Notes: generated from the letters alone by a model not told the origin. A stretch of 64,000 nt of DNA from Orientallactaga sibirica (GCA_036365145.1 JAEOAD010000015.1:39199501-39263500); one strand, 5' to 3'. Shown: positions 53,802-63,740, counted from the first letter of the stretch. Numbers and translations: made by a program.

Positions 53802-53845
53802 GTCAGGTGTGTTGATACATGCTTATAATCCCAGCGCTTAGGAAG
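53802..53845 (+). mobile_element. B1 head fragment
   Basis: CAGTCAGGTGTGTTGATACA and TGCTTATAATCCCAGCGCTT; truncated where the purine tract begins. Confidence 0.65.
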
Positions 53846-53990
53846 AAAAAAAGTAGAAGAAAGAGGGAAGAGAAGGAAGGGAGAGAGAGAGAGAATGGAG
53901 GGAGGGAGGGAGGGAGGGAGGGAAGAAGGGAAAGAAGGGAGGGAGGAAGGAAGAAAGGAAGTAAAGAAGGGAGAAAGGGAGGAAGGGCCT
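53846..53990. repeat. Purine-rich (GGGA)n/(GGAA)n tract
   Basis: About 145 bp of almost pure A/G, from AAAAAAAGTAGAAG to GGAGGAAGG. Confidence 0.93.
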
Positions 53991-54082
53991 AATTCCAAAG
54001 GGGCATTCCCAAATTGGAAGTTGGGAGATTGAAGAGGTCATTCAGAAAAATGGGGTAGCTGAGAGAAGAAATGGTCCAGAAA

Positions 54083-54510
54083 GGAAATGGTGATGGATGA
54101 ATGGATGGATGGATGGATATGTGTATGAGTGGATGAGTAAATGTATGGGTGGATAGGTTGATGAATGGATAGTAGGTAGATGGGTAGATGAATGGGTGTG
54201 TGGTTGGATGGATGAATGGATGGATAAGTGGGTAAATAAGTAAATGGTAGATGGATGGATAGATTAATGGATGGGTATGGGGTGGATTGGGTGGATTATG
54301 AGTGAATGGATGGATAAATGATGGGTAGGTGTGTGAGTAGGTAGATGGATGAATGGATGTGGGGGTGAGTAGATAGGTAAATGTATGGATGATGGATGCG
54401 TGGGTGTGGGGGGTAGATAGATAGGTGATTGGATCTATATAGGTAGGTGGATGAGTGGTGGATGTATGATGGATGGATGAGTAGGTGGGTGGATGGATGG
54501 GTGGATGACA
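54083..54510. repeat. Degenerate (GGAT)n tandem repeat
   Basis: GATGGATGAATGGATGGATG with many TAGG/TGGG/TAAA variants for over 400 bp. It creates the long minus-strand His/Pro/Ser/Ile-rich frames here. Confidence 0.93.
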
Positions 54511-54513
54511 AAC

Positions 54514-55195
54514 ATTGCTAAACATGGGCTGGAACTGTGAGGAAAGCTGGCCTGGGCTGTTGAACATGGCCAGGGACCTTGGGCTGTGGAGGTTGCAGCA
54601 GGCCTTATCTACGGTAACCCACTCTGGCACAGGGCTGGCCACTCCCTCCTCATGAGAATGTAGCATGCCTCATCCCTGCCCAGAGGCTCCTATGGAAACA
54701 GGACCACCAATGGGTCACTCCCCCCTCTCCCAGAGCACCTAGACATTCCATAGCCTAAGGTTCTGCTTTCCCCCACACTCCCATGACCGTGTGGCCAGCT
54801 GCCTAAGAGACCCTTATATGGTAGTAAACAGTCTCCCTGCAACTGCAGCCATCTGATATGTGACCTCAAGTCACAGTAGCTTTTCCCGCCACTTCTATCT
54901 CCCTTGCAACTTCTCCTTCGCAACTTCTGCTTTCCAACACCAGCCAGTTAGTGACCCATGAACCTATGTATCCAATCACCTTATGATCTGTATGTGCCTT
55001 CTCAACCTTTCTCAAGTGTTTATAAACCCACTCCCCTTTTGAATAAACGAGTGCTGTCCATCAGACAGTCTCCCAGGTGGTTCATTGCCCGCTGCACTCA
55101 CCCGCTCCAAGACCCTGCTCCCCTCAGCTCTTCCTGCGCCTGGGACATCAGTGGCCAGTGACCCCAGGGGAGTAGCAAGGACCCTCAGGTGTGAA
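54514..55195 (+). mobile_element. Probable solo LTR of an endogenous retrovirus
   Basis: About 680 bp of non-simple sequence inserted in GGAT-type repeats, which resume at 55200. Near the 3' side it has an ordered promoter and polyadenylation set: CCAAT (54974-54978), TATAAA (55021-55026) and AATAAA (55042-55047), then a GT/CT-rich R-U5-like stretch (GAGTGCTGTCCATCAGACAG). No gag, pol or env sequence is present. Exact ends and family are uncertain. Confidence 0.5.
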
Positions 55196-55310
55196 GGAGT
55201 TGAGTAGGTGGGTGGATATGTCAATGGGTGAAATGTGAATCAATGAGTGGGTGGGTTGGGTAGATGAATGGTAGATGTTTGGGTAGATGAATGGAAGATT
55301 AGATTCAATA
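55196..55310. repeat. Degenerate (GGGT/GATG)n repeat, continuation
   Basis: GTAGGTGGGTGGATATG, GAGTGGGTGGGTTGGGTAGA, GTTTGGGTAGATGAATGG: same texture as 54083-54510. Confidence 0.75.
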
Positions 55311-55439
55311 TCTGACATTATTTTTCTTTTTAAAAATGTGAGTTAAACTAGTGAATGCATGGTGGTGACTGATGAATCAGTATGTAAGATAAAAGGAAGA
55401 AAGAGGCTGACTGGGTGTTTAAAGAACTGAACACATGAG

Positions 55440-55594
55440 CCAGACGTGGTGGCGCACGCCTTTAATCCCAGCACTCAGGAGGCAGAGGTAAGAGGATCGC
55501 CATGAGTTCGAGGCCACCCAGGGACTACAGAGTGAATTCCAGGTCAGCCTGGGCTACAGTGAGACCCTCCCTCGAAAGACAAAAAAAAAAGAAA
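55440..55594 (+). mobile_element. B1 SINE with target duplication
   Basis: GCCAGACGTGGTGGCGCACG to GAGACCCTCCCTCGAAAGAC. AAAGAACTGAACACA (55421-55435) recurs as AAAGAACTGAGCACA (55596-55610). Confidence 0.94.
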
Positions 55595-55753
55595 GAAAGA
55601 ACTGAGCACAGATGAATGGGTTATCCTGGTACCAGAGAGAATCCTACTCATATATAAGGACATCATCTGGAAAAGAGACACATTGATAGATAATTTCTCA
55701 CCTAGTAGGGGAGAGATCTTATTTTTTTATTTTTATTTAATTGAACTAGTTAG

Positions 55754-55869
55754 TTTATTTTTTGGAGGCAACATCTTATTAGGTAGCCCAGGCTGGCCTC
55801 AAATTCAAAACTTTCCTGCTTCAGCCTCCACAGTGCTGGAATTACAGGTGTCTGCCAACATGCCTGGCT
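55754..55869 (-). mobile_element. Old B1-like SINE
   Basis: TTTATTTTTTGGAGGCAACA, TAGGTAGCCCAGGCTGGCCT, GTGCTGGAATTACAGGTGTC, CATGCCTGGCTG. Confidence 0.75.
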
Positions 55870-55879
55870 GAGAGATCCT

Positions 55880-56480
55880 ACCCATAATAGCAATGAGGAT
55901 GGTGAAAGTTTACATTTGAAGATGACTCTCCAACTTTCAAAGAATGACTGCACATCTGTTTTACTTCATTGAAAATGTCCAAGGATATGAAACTCAGGTT
56001 CCACATCATGGAATCACCTTTGCTAGAAGTTGTACAGCCAAGGGGACAGATTTTCCTAACTGAACTTCAGCATATCTAGGTCACTCTTGCTGTATAAGGA
56101 AGAGTGGCAACAGAATGGCAAAGATGACATAGGTATTGTTCCTGAAGAATATGAGCTCCGTGGTGGCTGTCAGTGTGTCTCCAGTCCTCCACTAATGGTG
56201 ACAGAAAAGATATAAGACAAAGATCTAAGTTCTACTGGCTCAGAAGGGAGTTGGGAAGTATGGGCAGAAGGAGTGTTTAAAAGGAAAAGTTAGGCAGGGC
56301 ATATCCATACCCCTTGGTCCAGTTAGCCTGAAATAGCCAGTGCTTGGTAGAAGGACCTGAGGAGGCTCATGGTGGAGAAAATACCTGGGCTGGCTCAGAT
56401 GAAGAATAGTGTCTTTGTTCACATAGACCCCAGAGGAGGAAACACTAGGTAGGAAGAGGAAGACCAAGAGGACATGGCAT
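55880..56480. other. Unique sequence, nothing recognised
   Basis: No supported gene or repeat. Confidence 0.35.
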
Positions 56481-56496
56481 TAAAAAGTTATAAATT

Positions 56497-56704
56497 GGGG
56501 ACTGGAGAGATGGCTTAGCGATTAAGGTGTTTGCCTGCAAAGCCAAAGGATCCTGGTTCAATCCTCCAGGACCCACGTAAGCCAGATGCACAAGGGGGCG
56601 CATGCGTCTGGAGTTCTTTTGCAATGGCTGGTGGCCCTGGTGCACTCTCTCTCTCTCTCCCTCTTTCTCTCTCTCAAATAAATAAAATATATTTTTTAAA
56701 AGAA
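56497..56704 (+). mobile_element. DIP-like SINE, first of a tandem trio
   Basis: GGGGACTGGAGAGATGGCTT to TCTCTCAAATAAATAAAATA. CpG-rich body (GGGGGCGCATGCGTCTGGAG). Confidence 0.94.
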
Positions 56705-56714
56705 AATATAAATT

Positions 56715-56891
56715 GGGCTGGGGAGATAGTTCAGTGGTTAAAGGCACTTGCTTGCAAAGCCTGACTGTTCAGATTCAATTCCCAGTACCCATGTAAAGCC
56801 AGATGAACAAAGTGGTTCATGCATCTGGAGTTTGTTTGCAATAGCAGGAGACCCTGGTGTGCCCATTCATTCACATTCTCTCTCTCTCTCA

Positions 56892-56953
<62 letters not shown>
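56715..56953 (+). mobile_element. DIP-like SINE with (AAAT)n tail, second of the trio
   Basis: GGGCTGGGGAGATAGTTCAG to CTCTCATAAATAAATAAATA. The tail has expanded to about 15 AAAT units (56892-56953). Confidence 0.94.
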
Positions 56954-56954
<1 letters not shown>

Positions 56955-57116
56955 GCCAGGTGTAGTGGTGCATGCCTTTAATACCAGCACTCAGGAGGCA
57001 GAGGTAGGAGGATCACCGTGTGTTTGAGACCACCCTGAGACTATATAGTGAATTCCAGGTCAGCCTGAGCTAGAGTGAGACCCTACCTCAAAAAACCAAA
57101 AAAAAAAAAAAAAAAT
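56954..57116 (+). mobile_element. B1 SINE in the tail of the preceding SINE
   Basis: AGCCAGGTGTAGTGGTGCAT to CTACCTCAAAAAACC plus A-tail. Confidence 0.94.
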
Positions 57117-57139
57117 TAAAGAGAAGTTATAAATTCACT

Positions 57140-57880
57140 GAATGCTTTTTATTCCATCTACTCCCTCTACCCAAAAGTCTTTCTCTCCTTGGAGATTTCT
57201 AAAACTAAGGCTAAATTAATCAGGGGCAACCAGGGTGGAGACCTTGGAAACACAAACCCACAGTGTAACACATATGGCTTCTGCATGGCTCAAATATCTC
57301 TCTGCCCATCTTGAGCTAGCTCAGCCACCTTCTGTCTCCCCTTTTCCCACATTCCTAGCAATGCTGGCCTAATTGGAAAGGATTCCTGTCTCTTCCACCC
57401 AAAAGACACACATGAGGACCTGAGAGGCTGTTCCTTGGCTCTTCGGTGTCCACATGAACAGCTGGGTGAGGCCACGTACATTTGCAAACCCCAGTTCTGT
57501 GGGGAGCAAAGATCAGAGACTCACTGCAGCATGTGAAAAAAAAAATGGCAGCTCCAGAATGAATAAGAGATTCTGGCTCTAGTCAGAGCAATTGGAAAAT
57601 AGATGGAGCCTGACACTCAACATTCCCAGACCACTGCAGGTGAGCACAGGGATGCCGCATAGGCATACACACATTGCATATACCATACACACCATACCAT
57701 ACACACAGCACATTACATACTCACACATGCCAGAAGACATAATGAATAATTCCAAGGCTTTTATGAGTATGAAATGAAATACAAACTATCGCCCAGTTCT
57801 ACATATGTTAAAAGTAAACACAATTACATTTAGCTGATTTTTCAATTTTCTTCTTTTAACTCATGGCAAAACATTGAAAG
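57140..57880. other. Mostly unique sequence
   Basis: A CATA/CACA-rich patch lies at 57660-57730 (ATACCATACACACCATACC). No gene recognised. Confidence 0.35.
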
Positions 57881-57895
57881 AAAATTTTTTAGACA

Positions 57896-58008
57896 GACAG
57901 AGTGATGCAAGGTACAGTCCCAGCTACTTGGAAGGCAGAGGTAGTAGGTTTTGTGAACACATGATTTAAGTCCACTCTATACAACATAGCAAGCCCCTGA
58001 CTCAAAAA
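57896..58008 (+). mobile_element. Old B1-like SINE fragment
   Basis: AGTCCCAGCTACTTGGAAGG, GCAGAGGTAGTAGG, CAACATAGCAAGCCCCTGAC. Confidence 0.5.
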
Positions 58009-58018
58009 TCATTTGTTT

Positions 58019-58232
58019 GGGGACTGGAGAGATGACTCAGTGTTTAAGGCACTTGCCTGCAAAGCCTAAAGACCCAGGTTCAATTCCCTAATACCCATGT
58101 AAAGCCAGATGCACAAGGTGGTGCATGAATCTGGAGTTTGTTTGCAGTGGCTAGAGGCCCTGGCGCACCCATTCTCTATCTCTCTGTCTCTTTTTCTCTC
58201 TCAAATAAATAATAAACAAAATATTTTAAAAT
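58019..58232 (+). mobile_element. DIP-like SINE, left arm of an inverted pair
   Basis: GGGGACTGGAGAGATGACTC to TCTCTCAAATAAATAATAAA. Confidence 0.93.
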
Positions 58233-58437
58233 CTTTTTTTTATTTATTTATGAGAGAGAGACAGAGGCAGATAAAGAAAGAGATTGGGCACACTAGGGTC
58301 TCTAGCCACTGCAAATGAACTCCAGACATGTGTGTTACCTTATGCATCTGGCTTTACATGGGTACTGGGGAATTGAATCTGGATCCTTAGGCTTTGCAGA
58401 CAAATGCCTTAACAGCTGAGCCATTGCTCCAACCCAA
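58233..58437 (-). mobile_element. DIP-like SINE, right arm of an inverted pair
   Basis: TTTTTTTATTTATTTATGAG to GAGCCATTGCTCCAACCC. CATTTGTTT at 58010-58018 and 58438-58446 flanks the pair as one unit. Confidence 0.92.
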
Positions 58438-58469
58438 CATTTGTTTTAAATATGACACACTTAAAAAAT

Positions 58470-58565
58470 ATAGGGCATCAGTGTATGGCTCAATGACAGA
58501 TTACTTGCTTACTATGTGTGAGGCCCTAGGCTTCACCCCAGATCTGCAATAATAGTGATAATAAT
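58470..58565 (+). mobile_element. ID-like SINE
   Basis: GTGTATGGCTCAATGACAGA, TACTTGCTTACTATGTGTGA, GGCCCTAGGCTTCACCCCAG, with an AAT-rich tail. Confidence 0.65.
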
Positions 58566-58709
58566 GCTTTTACAGTTGAGTAAAAATTAATCAAAATGTG
58601 GGAAAGCAAAGCTTTGGGGAAAACATATTTTGAGGTTGAGAAAAGTCACTATTTGAAGTAGTAAGGGGCATTTTCTATATTGCTGATTCTCTTAAGATTC
58701 TCACTGTTG

Positions 58710-58805
58710 TTAAGACACATATAGCCCAGAGGGTCTTGATCTTATGATGCTCAGCTCAGCCTCCCAAATGAGAGGGTTACAGGCACGAACCACCGTGTCT
58801 GGCTG
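58710..58805 (-). mobile_element. Old B1-like SINE fragment
   Basis: CAGCTCAGCCTCCCAAATGA, GGTTACAGGCACGAACCACC, GTGTCTGGCTG. Confidence 0.65.
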
Positions 58806-58844
58806 AAATATCATTTTATGGGCAATAATATCATCATTATTTAT

Positions 58845-58950
58845 GGTTTTTAATCTCCATCTTACAGATGAAGAAATTAGAAGTCAAAAGATTACTTGGC
58901 CCATAGACTCCTAGCCAGTGACTGGCAGAGCCAGCACTGGAATCTTCTTT
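58845..58950 (-). mobile_element. MIR/L2-type fragment
   Basis: CTCCATCTTACAGATGAAGA, AGTGACTGGCAGAGCCAGCA. Confidence 0.55.
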
Positions 58951-58967
58951 ATGAAGATGTAATGACA

Positions 58968-59019
58968 CACATTATAGAATACATTATAGAACACATTATA
59001 GAATCACATTATAGAACAA
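58968..59019. repeat. Short tandem repeat, 12-13 bp unit x4
   Basis: Four copies of CATTATAGAA separated by TA, CA and TCA. Confidence 0.9.
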
Positions 59020-59074
59020 ACACACACTTTTGCATGAAATCTTTCTGATGTTGGACTTGCTTACATTATTTTCT

Positions 59075-59160
59075 TTTTTTTCCCGGTGTTAGAGAACAAA
59101 CCCAGGACCTGATACATGCTAGGAAATCAATCTATTACTGAGCTACATTCCCAGTCCCTT
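59075..59160 (-). mobile_element. ID-like SINE
   Basis: AGAACAAACCCAGGACCTGA, TACATGCTAGGAAATCAATC, TACTGAGCTACATTCCCAGT. Confidence 0.7.
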
Positions 59161-59328
59161 TCATTTAATTCTGAATTAACATGTGTGTCCAATTGTGACA
59201 TTAACTACAAACATAGTGAAGTTTCATCTATTTAGAAACCTTGTTCAATGAATTATTCCACAAGCCTGAGCTTTTAGATAGTCACAAACTTAAACATTAA
59301 TTTTAATTCTTAGAAATTGTCCTTCAAA

Positions 59329-59470
59329 GCCCAGCATGGTGGCACGTGCCTTTAATCCCATCACTTGAGAGGCTAAGGTAGAAGGATCACTGTGAGTTCA
59401 AAGCCAGACTGGAGCTACCTACTGGGTTTGAGGACAGCCTGGGCTAGAGTGAGACCCTACCTCAAAAAAA
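59329..59470 (+). mobile_element. B1 SINE
   Basis: GCCCAGCATGGTGGCACGTG to GAGACCCTACCTC, tail passing into AAAT and then GGAA repeats. Confidence 0.92.
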
Positions 59471-59496
59471 AAATAAATAAATAAAAACAAAAAACA

Positions 59497-59580
59497 AAGG
59501 AAGGAAGGAAGGAAGGAAGGAAGGAAGGAAGGAAGGAAGGAAGGAAGGAAGGAAGGGAGGAAGGGAGGGAGGGAGGAAAG
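59497..59580. repeat. (GGAA)n microsatellite
   Basis: About 20 units, grown from the B1 tail; ends in GGGA variants. Confidence 0.96.
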
Positions 59581-59599
59581 AGAAAGACATTGTTTTTAA

Positions 59600-59672
59600 A
59601 GACTACAGGTATAGAGCACTTGCCTAGCAAGTCCAAGGTCCCGGTAATGACAGTACCATAAGAAAATAAAAA
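59600..59672 (+). mobile_element. ID-like SINE
   Basis: TACAGGTATAGAGCACTTGC, CTAGCAAGTCCAAGGTCCCG. Confidence 0.55.
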
Positions 59673-59721
59673 CCTTCTTGTCTGACCCATAGAAATTGTT
59701 CTTTAAAAAATGTGAGCCCTG

Positions 59722-60022
59722 GAGGCTGGGACGATATCTCACTGGTAAAAGGCACTTGCATGCAAATCCTGCCAACCCAGGTTCCATTCCCCAGCACCCA
59801 CATAAAGCTGGATGCAAAATGGAGCATGTTTCTTTGGTCCCAGAACAATGAGAGGAGAAGCCAGGAGAATGTGAAGCAACCAGGTCAACTCATTTGCATT
59901 TTGAAGGGGCAGGAGACCATGTCTCAAAGAAAGAAAGTAGGACACAGACAACTATGACCTCCACACTTCTGCTGTAGCACACATGTGCCCATACCCAACC
60001 CTACACACATATACAACACTTG
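59722..60022 (+). mobile_element. B4-type composite SINE
   Basis: GGAGGCTGGGACGATATCTC head, B-box-like GGTTCCATTCCCC, ATGTCTCAAAGAAAGAAAGT, then ATGACCTCCACACTTCTGCT and a CA-rich end. Confidence 0.65.
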
Positions 60023-60212
60023 CTAATAATTAAATAATTATTAAATATGAAAAATAGATCATTACAAATAAAAATATGAGACCTTAGCCTTTTAATCAGG
60101 ACATAGAGAAAGTAGTTTAAGCATTTAATGCTAAGGACAGCCATTCTTCTACCAGCTGGGCCTGAGTAGATATATCTCACCATATTCCTTCTTGCTCCCT
60201 CCTCCATTAAAC

Positions 60213-60213
60213 C

Positions 60214-60255
<42 letters not shown>
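60213..60255. repeat. (AAT)n microsatellite
   Basis: About 14 perfect trinucleotide units. Confidence 0.96.
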
Positions 60256-60256
<1 letters not shown>

Positions 60257-60259
60257 GCA

Positions 60260-61700
60260 TGGTTGCCCATTACCATGTGCATCCTTCCAAGCGAGTATGA
60301 ACTCATGTTGTCCCCCAGCCCCTGGCAGATGCTTATCATCATTCTTGTTTATTCTGTTTCTTTGCTCCATAATGCCCAACAGTTGCCACCACTTACAGCA
60401 CTAAAACAGCTTAGTCTTTCTCCTGCTCCTGCCCACCCTCCAGCCCTGCCAGTTCTTCAGCTGGGCCTTTTGTTTTTCTTTTGGCTCTTAACAAGTGGAA
60501 AAAGAATCATTCTTAGAACTGGGGTGAGTGTGTGTGTGAATGTGTGGGTGTGTGTTACCCTGCTATAGAAATAAAATGACATATGTAGCCCATCCCCCAA
60601 CTTCCAGTTGCACAACACCGGAAGAGACAAGGCCCTGGACAGAAACCTGAGGAGATGGCCACAGCCTCCTGCCCACCCACCCCCATCCAACCACGGGCCA
60701 CACAGCAAAACTCTCTGCAGCCCAGTCCTTTCGCCTTCCCTTCTGCAAGGAATTACAGTTGTGGCCTCAGAGCCAACCTGGAAAATGTAACATTCCTGCC
60801 CACCTTCCAGGCTCATCGCCCACAGCTCCCTGGCATGAGCCCCTTTTTCCAGACACACCAGGCTCCTCATTGATCTCTACACATGGTTCATGCTTTCCTA
60901 CCTCAGTGCCTCAGCCCACAGCCTTCTCTTCCAGGAGTGTCCTCCCCTCCTCTCCCTAAATCCAAGCCTACCATCCTGCATGACCCTGCTGGAAATAAAG
61001 ACCTGTCTGAGAACCTGCTAGGAAGTGCTAGGTACTGGGACACAGTGACCAGTGATCCAGAAAAGGTCCCTGCTATGAACACAGTCCTGGAAAAGTCACA
61101 TTACACGTAGTGAAAGGCCTCCTGCTTCCCCTTCTGCTTAGCCGCTTGTCTGGGGCCTGGCCACCATCACCAAGGGCGGTACTTATACAGAGAAGTCTTC
61201 AGCAATAGCCATCCCTCCCTTCTACCAGACTCACACTGAGAAGGAAATTCTTTTATGCCTTTAAGGCCTTTAGCCACACTCACCTTTCAGAGTCTCCATC
61301 CTCTAAACTTAGCTCCACTAGGTTGGTGGACCTCTCCCTTGACAGCCCTGTGCCAAATCTTACTTGTCACACTGGCCCCACAGCCTGGGGTCTCTGATCT
61401 GTAACCCCCTTCCTCCTGCTCAATGTGTCATACCAAGGTGGTCATGTTCTGTGCAAACTGTGAAAGCACTTGAGTGGGGTGCCATGATGTTTACAGGGCA
61501 CAGTGGAAGCTGTGGCATGCCCAGACAAGCATGGATGGCCTTGGTGCTCACTGTTCACATGCGCACGTGTGTGCTGAGCAGCGTCTTCTTATGATTACCA
61601 TCAGTTAATTTTTACTTCTCTGCTTGGCTCACAGTTATTATCTTGGGTGGTTTTCTTATATGTTTTCAGTAGCTTGTATATGGAGTGCTTGACAGAAAAA
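60260..61700. other. Unique sequence, nothing recognised
   Basis: Overlapping frames at 60457-60959 on both strands have no recognisable domain. A short GT run lies at 60527-60554. Confidence 0.35.
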
Positions 61701-61751
61701 AAAGTGTGGCAGACAGACACAGCTCAACCAGCAAACATTATCTCTTGGGCA

Positions 61752-61862
61752 GGGGTGTAGCTCAGTGGTACAGTGCTTGCTTAGCATGGACAAGACCCAG
61801 AATTCCATCTCCAGACCTTATGAAAGGTAATAATCATTATAAATATAAAATAAATAAATAAA
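61752..61862 (+). mobile_element. ID-like SINE
   Basis: AGGGGTGTAGCTCAGTGGTA, CAGTGCTTGCTTAGCATGGA; tail of AAATAAATAAAT. The head is close to a tRNA-Ala-type sequence, as in ID elements. Confidence 0.85.
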
Positions 61863-61913
61863 GACATCTCTTCATTTAGTGCTCTCACAACTGTTCAAGA
61901 ATTGGGATGATGG

Positions 61914-62132
61914 GGGCTAGAGAGATTGCTTAGTGGTTAAGGTGCCTACCTGCAAAGCCAAAGGACCCAGGTTCAATTCCCCAGGACCCACATAAACCAG
62001 ATGCACAAGGTGGCACATGTATCTGGAGTTCATTTGCAGTGGCTGAAGGCCCTGGTGCTCGCTCGCTCACTCTCTCTCTCTAGCTGCCTTTCTCAAGTAA
62101 ATAAAAGGTAAATAAAATTAAAAAAAAAAAAA
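61914..62132 (+). mobile_element. DIP-like SINE with target duplication
   Basis: GGGCTAGAGAGATTGCTTAG to TCTCAAGTAAATAAAAGG and A-tail. AAGAATTGGGATGATGG (61897-61913) recurs with one change at 62133-62149. Confidence 0.94.
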
Positions 62133-62149
62133 AAGAATTAGGATGATGG

Positions 62150-62523
62150 GGCTGGAGAGCTGGCCCAAAGGTTAAGTGCAATTCCTGCATAAGCATAAAG
62201 GCTCGAGGGGACCTGCAACCACCCAAGTTCATACCTCCAGATCCCATGTAAACAGCTGGGCATGTCTACTCAGACCTGTAACCCCACTCCCACAAAGGGG
62301 AGCAGAGGGATCACAAAAAACAGCAAGCTCCAGTTAAGAGACTCTGGCTCAAGTAAGAACAAGCAGAAGAGCGATGGAGCATGGACACGCGACATTCTTC
62401 TGCAGCCACCCCAGGCAAGTGCCCACACTGCAGGCAAGTGCACTGGGCACCACAAGGGCACATACATGTGCATACACCATACTACATACACACACTCACA
62501 CTCACACTCACACACACACACAT
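62150..62523 (+). mobile_element. B4-type composite SINE
   Basis: GCTGGAGAGCTGGCCCAAAG head, middle with CATGTCTACTCAGACCTGTA, CA-rich end (CTCACACTCACACACACACA). Starts directly at the end of the previous target duplication; GAATTGGAATGATG follows at 62524-62537. Confidence 0.75.
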
Positions 62524-62537
62524 GAATTGGAATGATG

Positions 62538-62610
62538 AAACTGTGTGACTCAGTTGGTTAGCTGACTAGACTGATGGCCAGAAGGTCAGTGGCTCAAGAT
62601 TGGGATGATG
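62538..62610 (+). pseudogene. tRNA-like sequence, possible tRNA pseudogene
   Basis: GTGACTCAGTTGGTTAGCTG looks like a tRNA D-arm/A-box, and GGTCAGTGGCTCAAGATT resembles a variable-loop/B-box region at a plausible distance. The stems are not well paired and no anticodon can be named. Confidence 0.35.
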
Positions 62611-62836
62611 AATTTTTTTTTTTTTTTTTAGAAAATTGACAAACATACATTTATTTGAGAAATACAATTACTAGAGTCCTTATATGTCAATGATCATTCC
62701 ACATTGTAAATATTCACATGTATTCTTCATGCTGAAATTCTTTCCAAGTAAGCCATAACCATTTCTTCTATTAACACATAATCCATTTTAATTGTAAACA
62801 AAGTACTTGAGCAAAATTCCTAAAAAATTTAGAAGA
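62611..62836 (-). pseudogene. Probable retrocopy of an mRNA 3' end
   Basis: Poly-T followed about 20 bp later by TTTATT (AATAAA on the minus strand), the spacing expected of a polyadenylated mRNA 3' end. The body is AT-rich with no frame, so it would be 3' UTR only. Flanked by GGATGATGAATTTT and GGATGATGATTTT. Source gene not recognised. Confidence 0.45.
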
Positions 62837-62839
62837 GGA

Positions 62840-63245
62840 TGATGATTTTCTTTAAAAAAAAAATGAAACATTAAACCCTAAAGAACAAGGCCACCAAATT
62901 ATTAATGGATAAAGTGGCCATATTAAGACAGCTCATAATTACCAATGACAATAGTTCTCAACCGCAACTTTTAAACATGCCTTTTCAAATAAGCAGCTTA
63001 TCTCTATAAGTTTTAAAAGCAAAGGGAGAGAAAAGTGAAGCACTGAAAGTTTACATTTAAACTATTGGTAATTTTATTTATTCTTTACAAAGGAAAAAAG
63101 GTTAACTATAATTACTTTCAGAATAAGGACTGCCAAGTACCTTTTTCACAAAGCAGCATCAAGAAGCATACCATGGGGTACCTACAGACTGAATCCTCTG
63201 TTCTAATGCCTGAAAGCAGTCCAGTGTCATCGTTTTACGAAGGGA
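62840..63245. other. AT-rich unique sequence
   Basis: No repeat or gene recognised. AAATTATTAATGGATAAAGT and CTCATAATTACCAATGACAA (62896-62955) have a conserved-element texture. Confidence 0.3.
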
Positions 63246-63249
63246 AAAT

Positions 63250-63390
63250 TAGTGTTCTCAAACCTGGGTGCCCATTAGAATCCTGGGAAATGATTTTTTC
63301 AAAATGACTCTGACTTAGCTGTTCCAGGTATCAGTGTTTTCAAAGTTCTACAGGGCATTTGCATATGCAGTAAAGGGTGACAACCAGAGT
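63250..63390. mobile_element. MER5A-like hAT fragment
   Basis: GTGTTCTCAAACCTGGGTGC and CCCATTAGAATCCTGGGAAA match the 5' end of MER5-type elements. Confidence 0.6.
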
Positions 63391-63578
63391 CAGCTCATTC
63401 TGAAATTTGTAAGAAAATAAAATGGAAGCTGAGGGAGGGGGTCATTTATCTTTGTAATTTACAAATCAAACATCTATTATATACCATGTTCCTAGTTTTA
63501 TTCACAAACCATCCATCCATAAGATACAAATTCCCTTCTTCATGACACTAGAAAACTATTGGGCAAAAATAATTTGAA

Positions 63579-63740
63579 GACAGACATGGTGGCTTATGCC
63601 TATAATCCTAGCACTCAGGAGGCTGACATAGGAAGATCACTATGAGTTCAAGGCCAGCTTGGGCTACAGAATGAGTTCTAAGTCAGCCTGGGCAAGAGTG
63701 AGACCCTGCCATAAATAAATAGATAAAAAAATAAATACAA
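63579..63740 (+). mobile_element. B1 SINE
   Basis: GACAGACATGGTGGCTTATG to GAGACCCTGCCATAAATAAA. Confidence 0.9.

Noticed and set aside
53989..54666. 225-codon minus-strand frame
   Set aside because: Most of it is a translation of degenerate GGAT repeats (His/Pro/Ser/Ile-rich), and the rest lies in the probable LTR. No domain or splice context.
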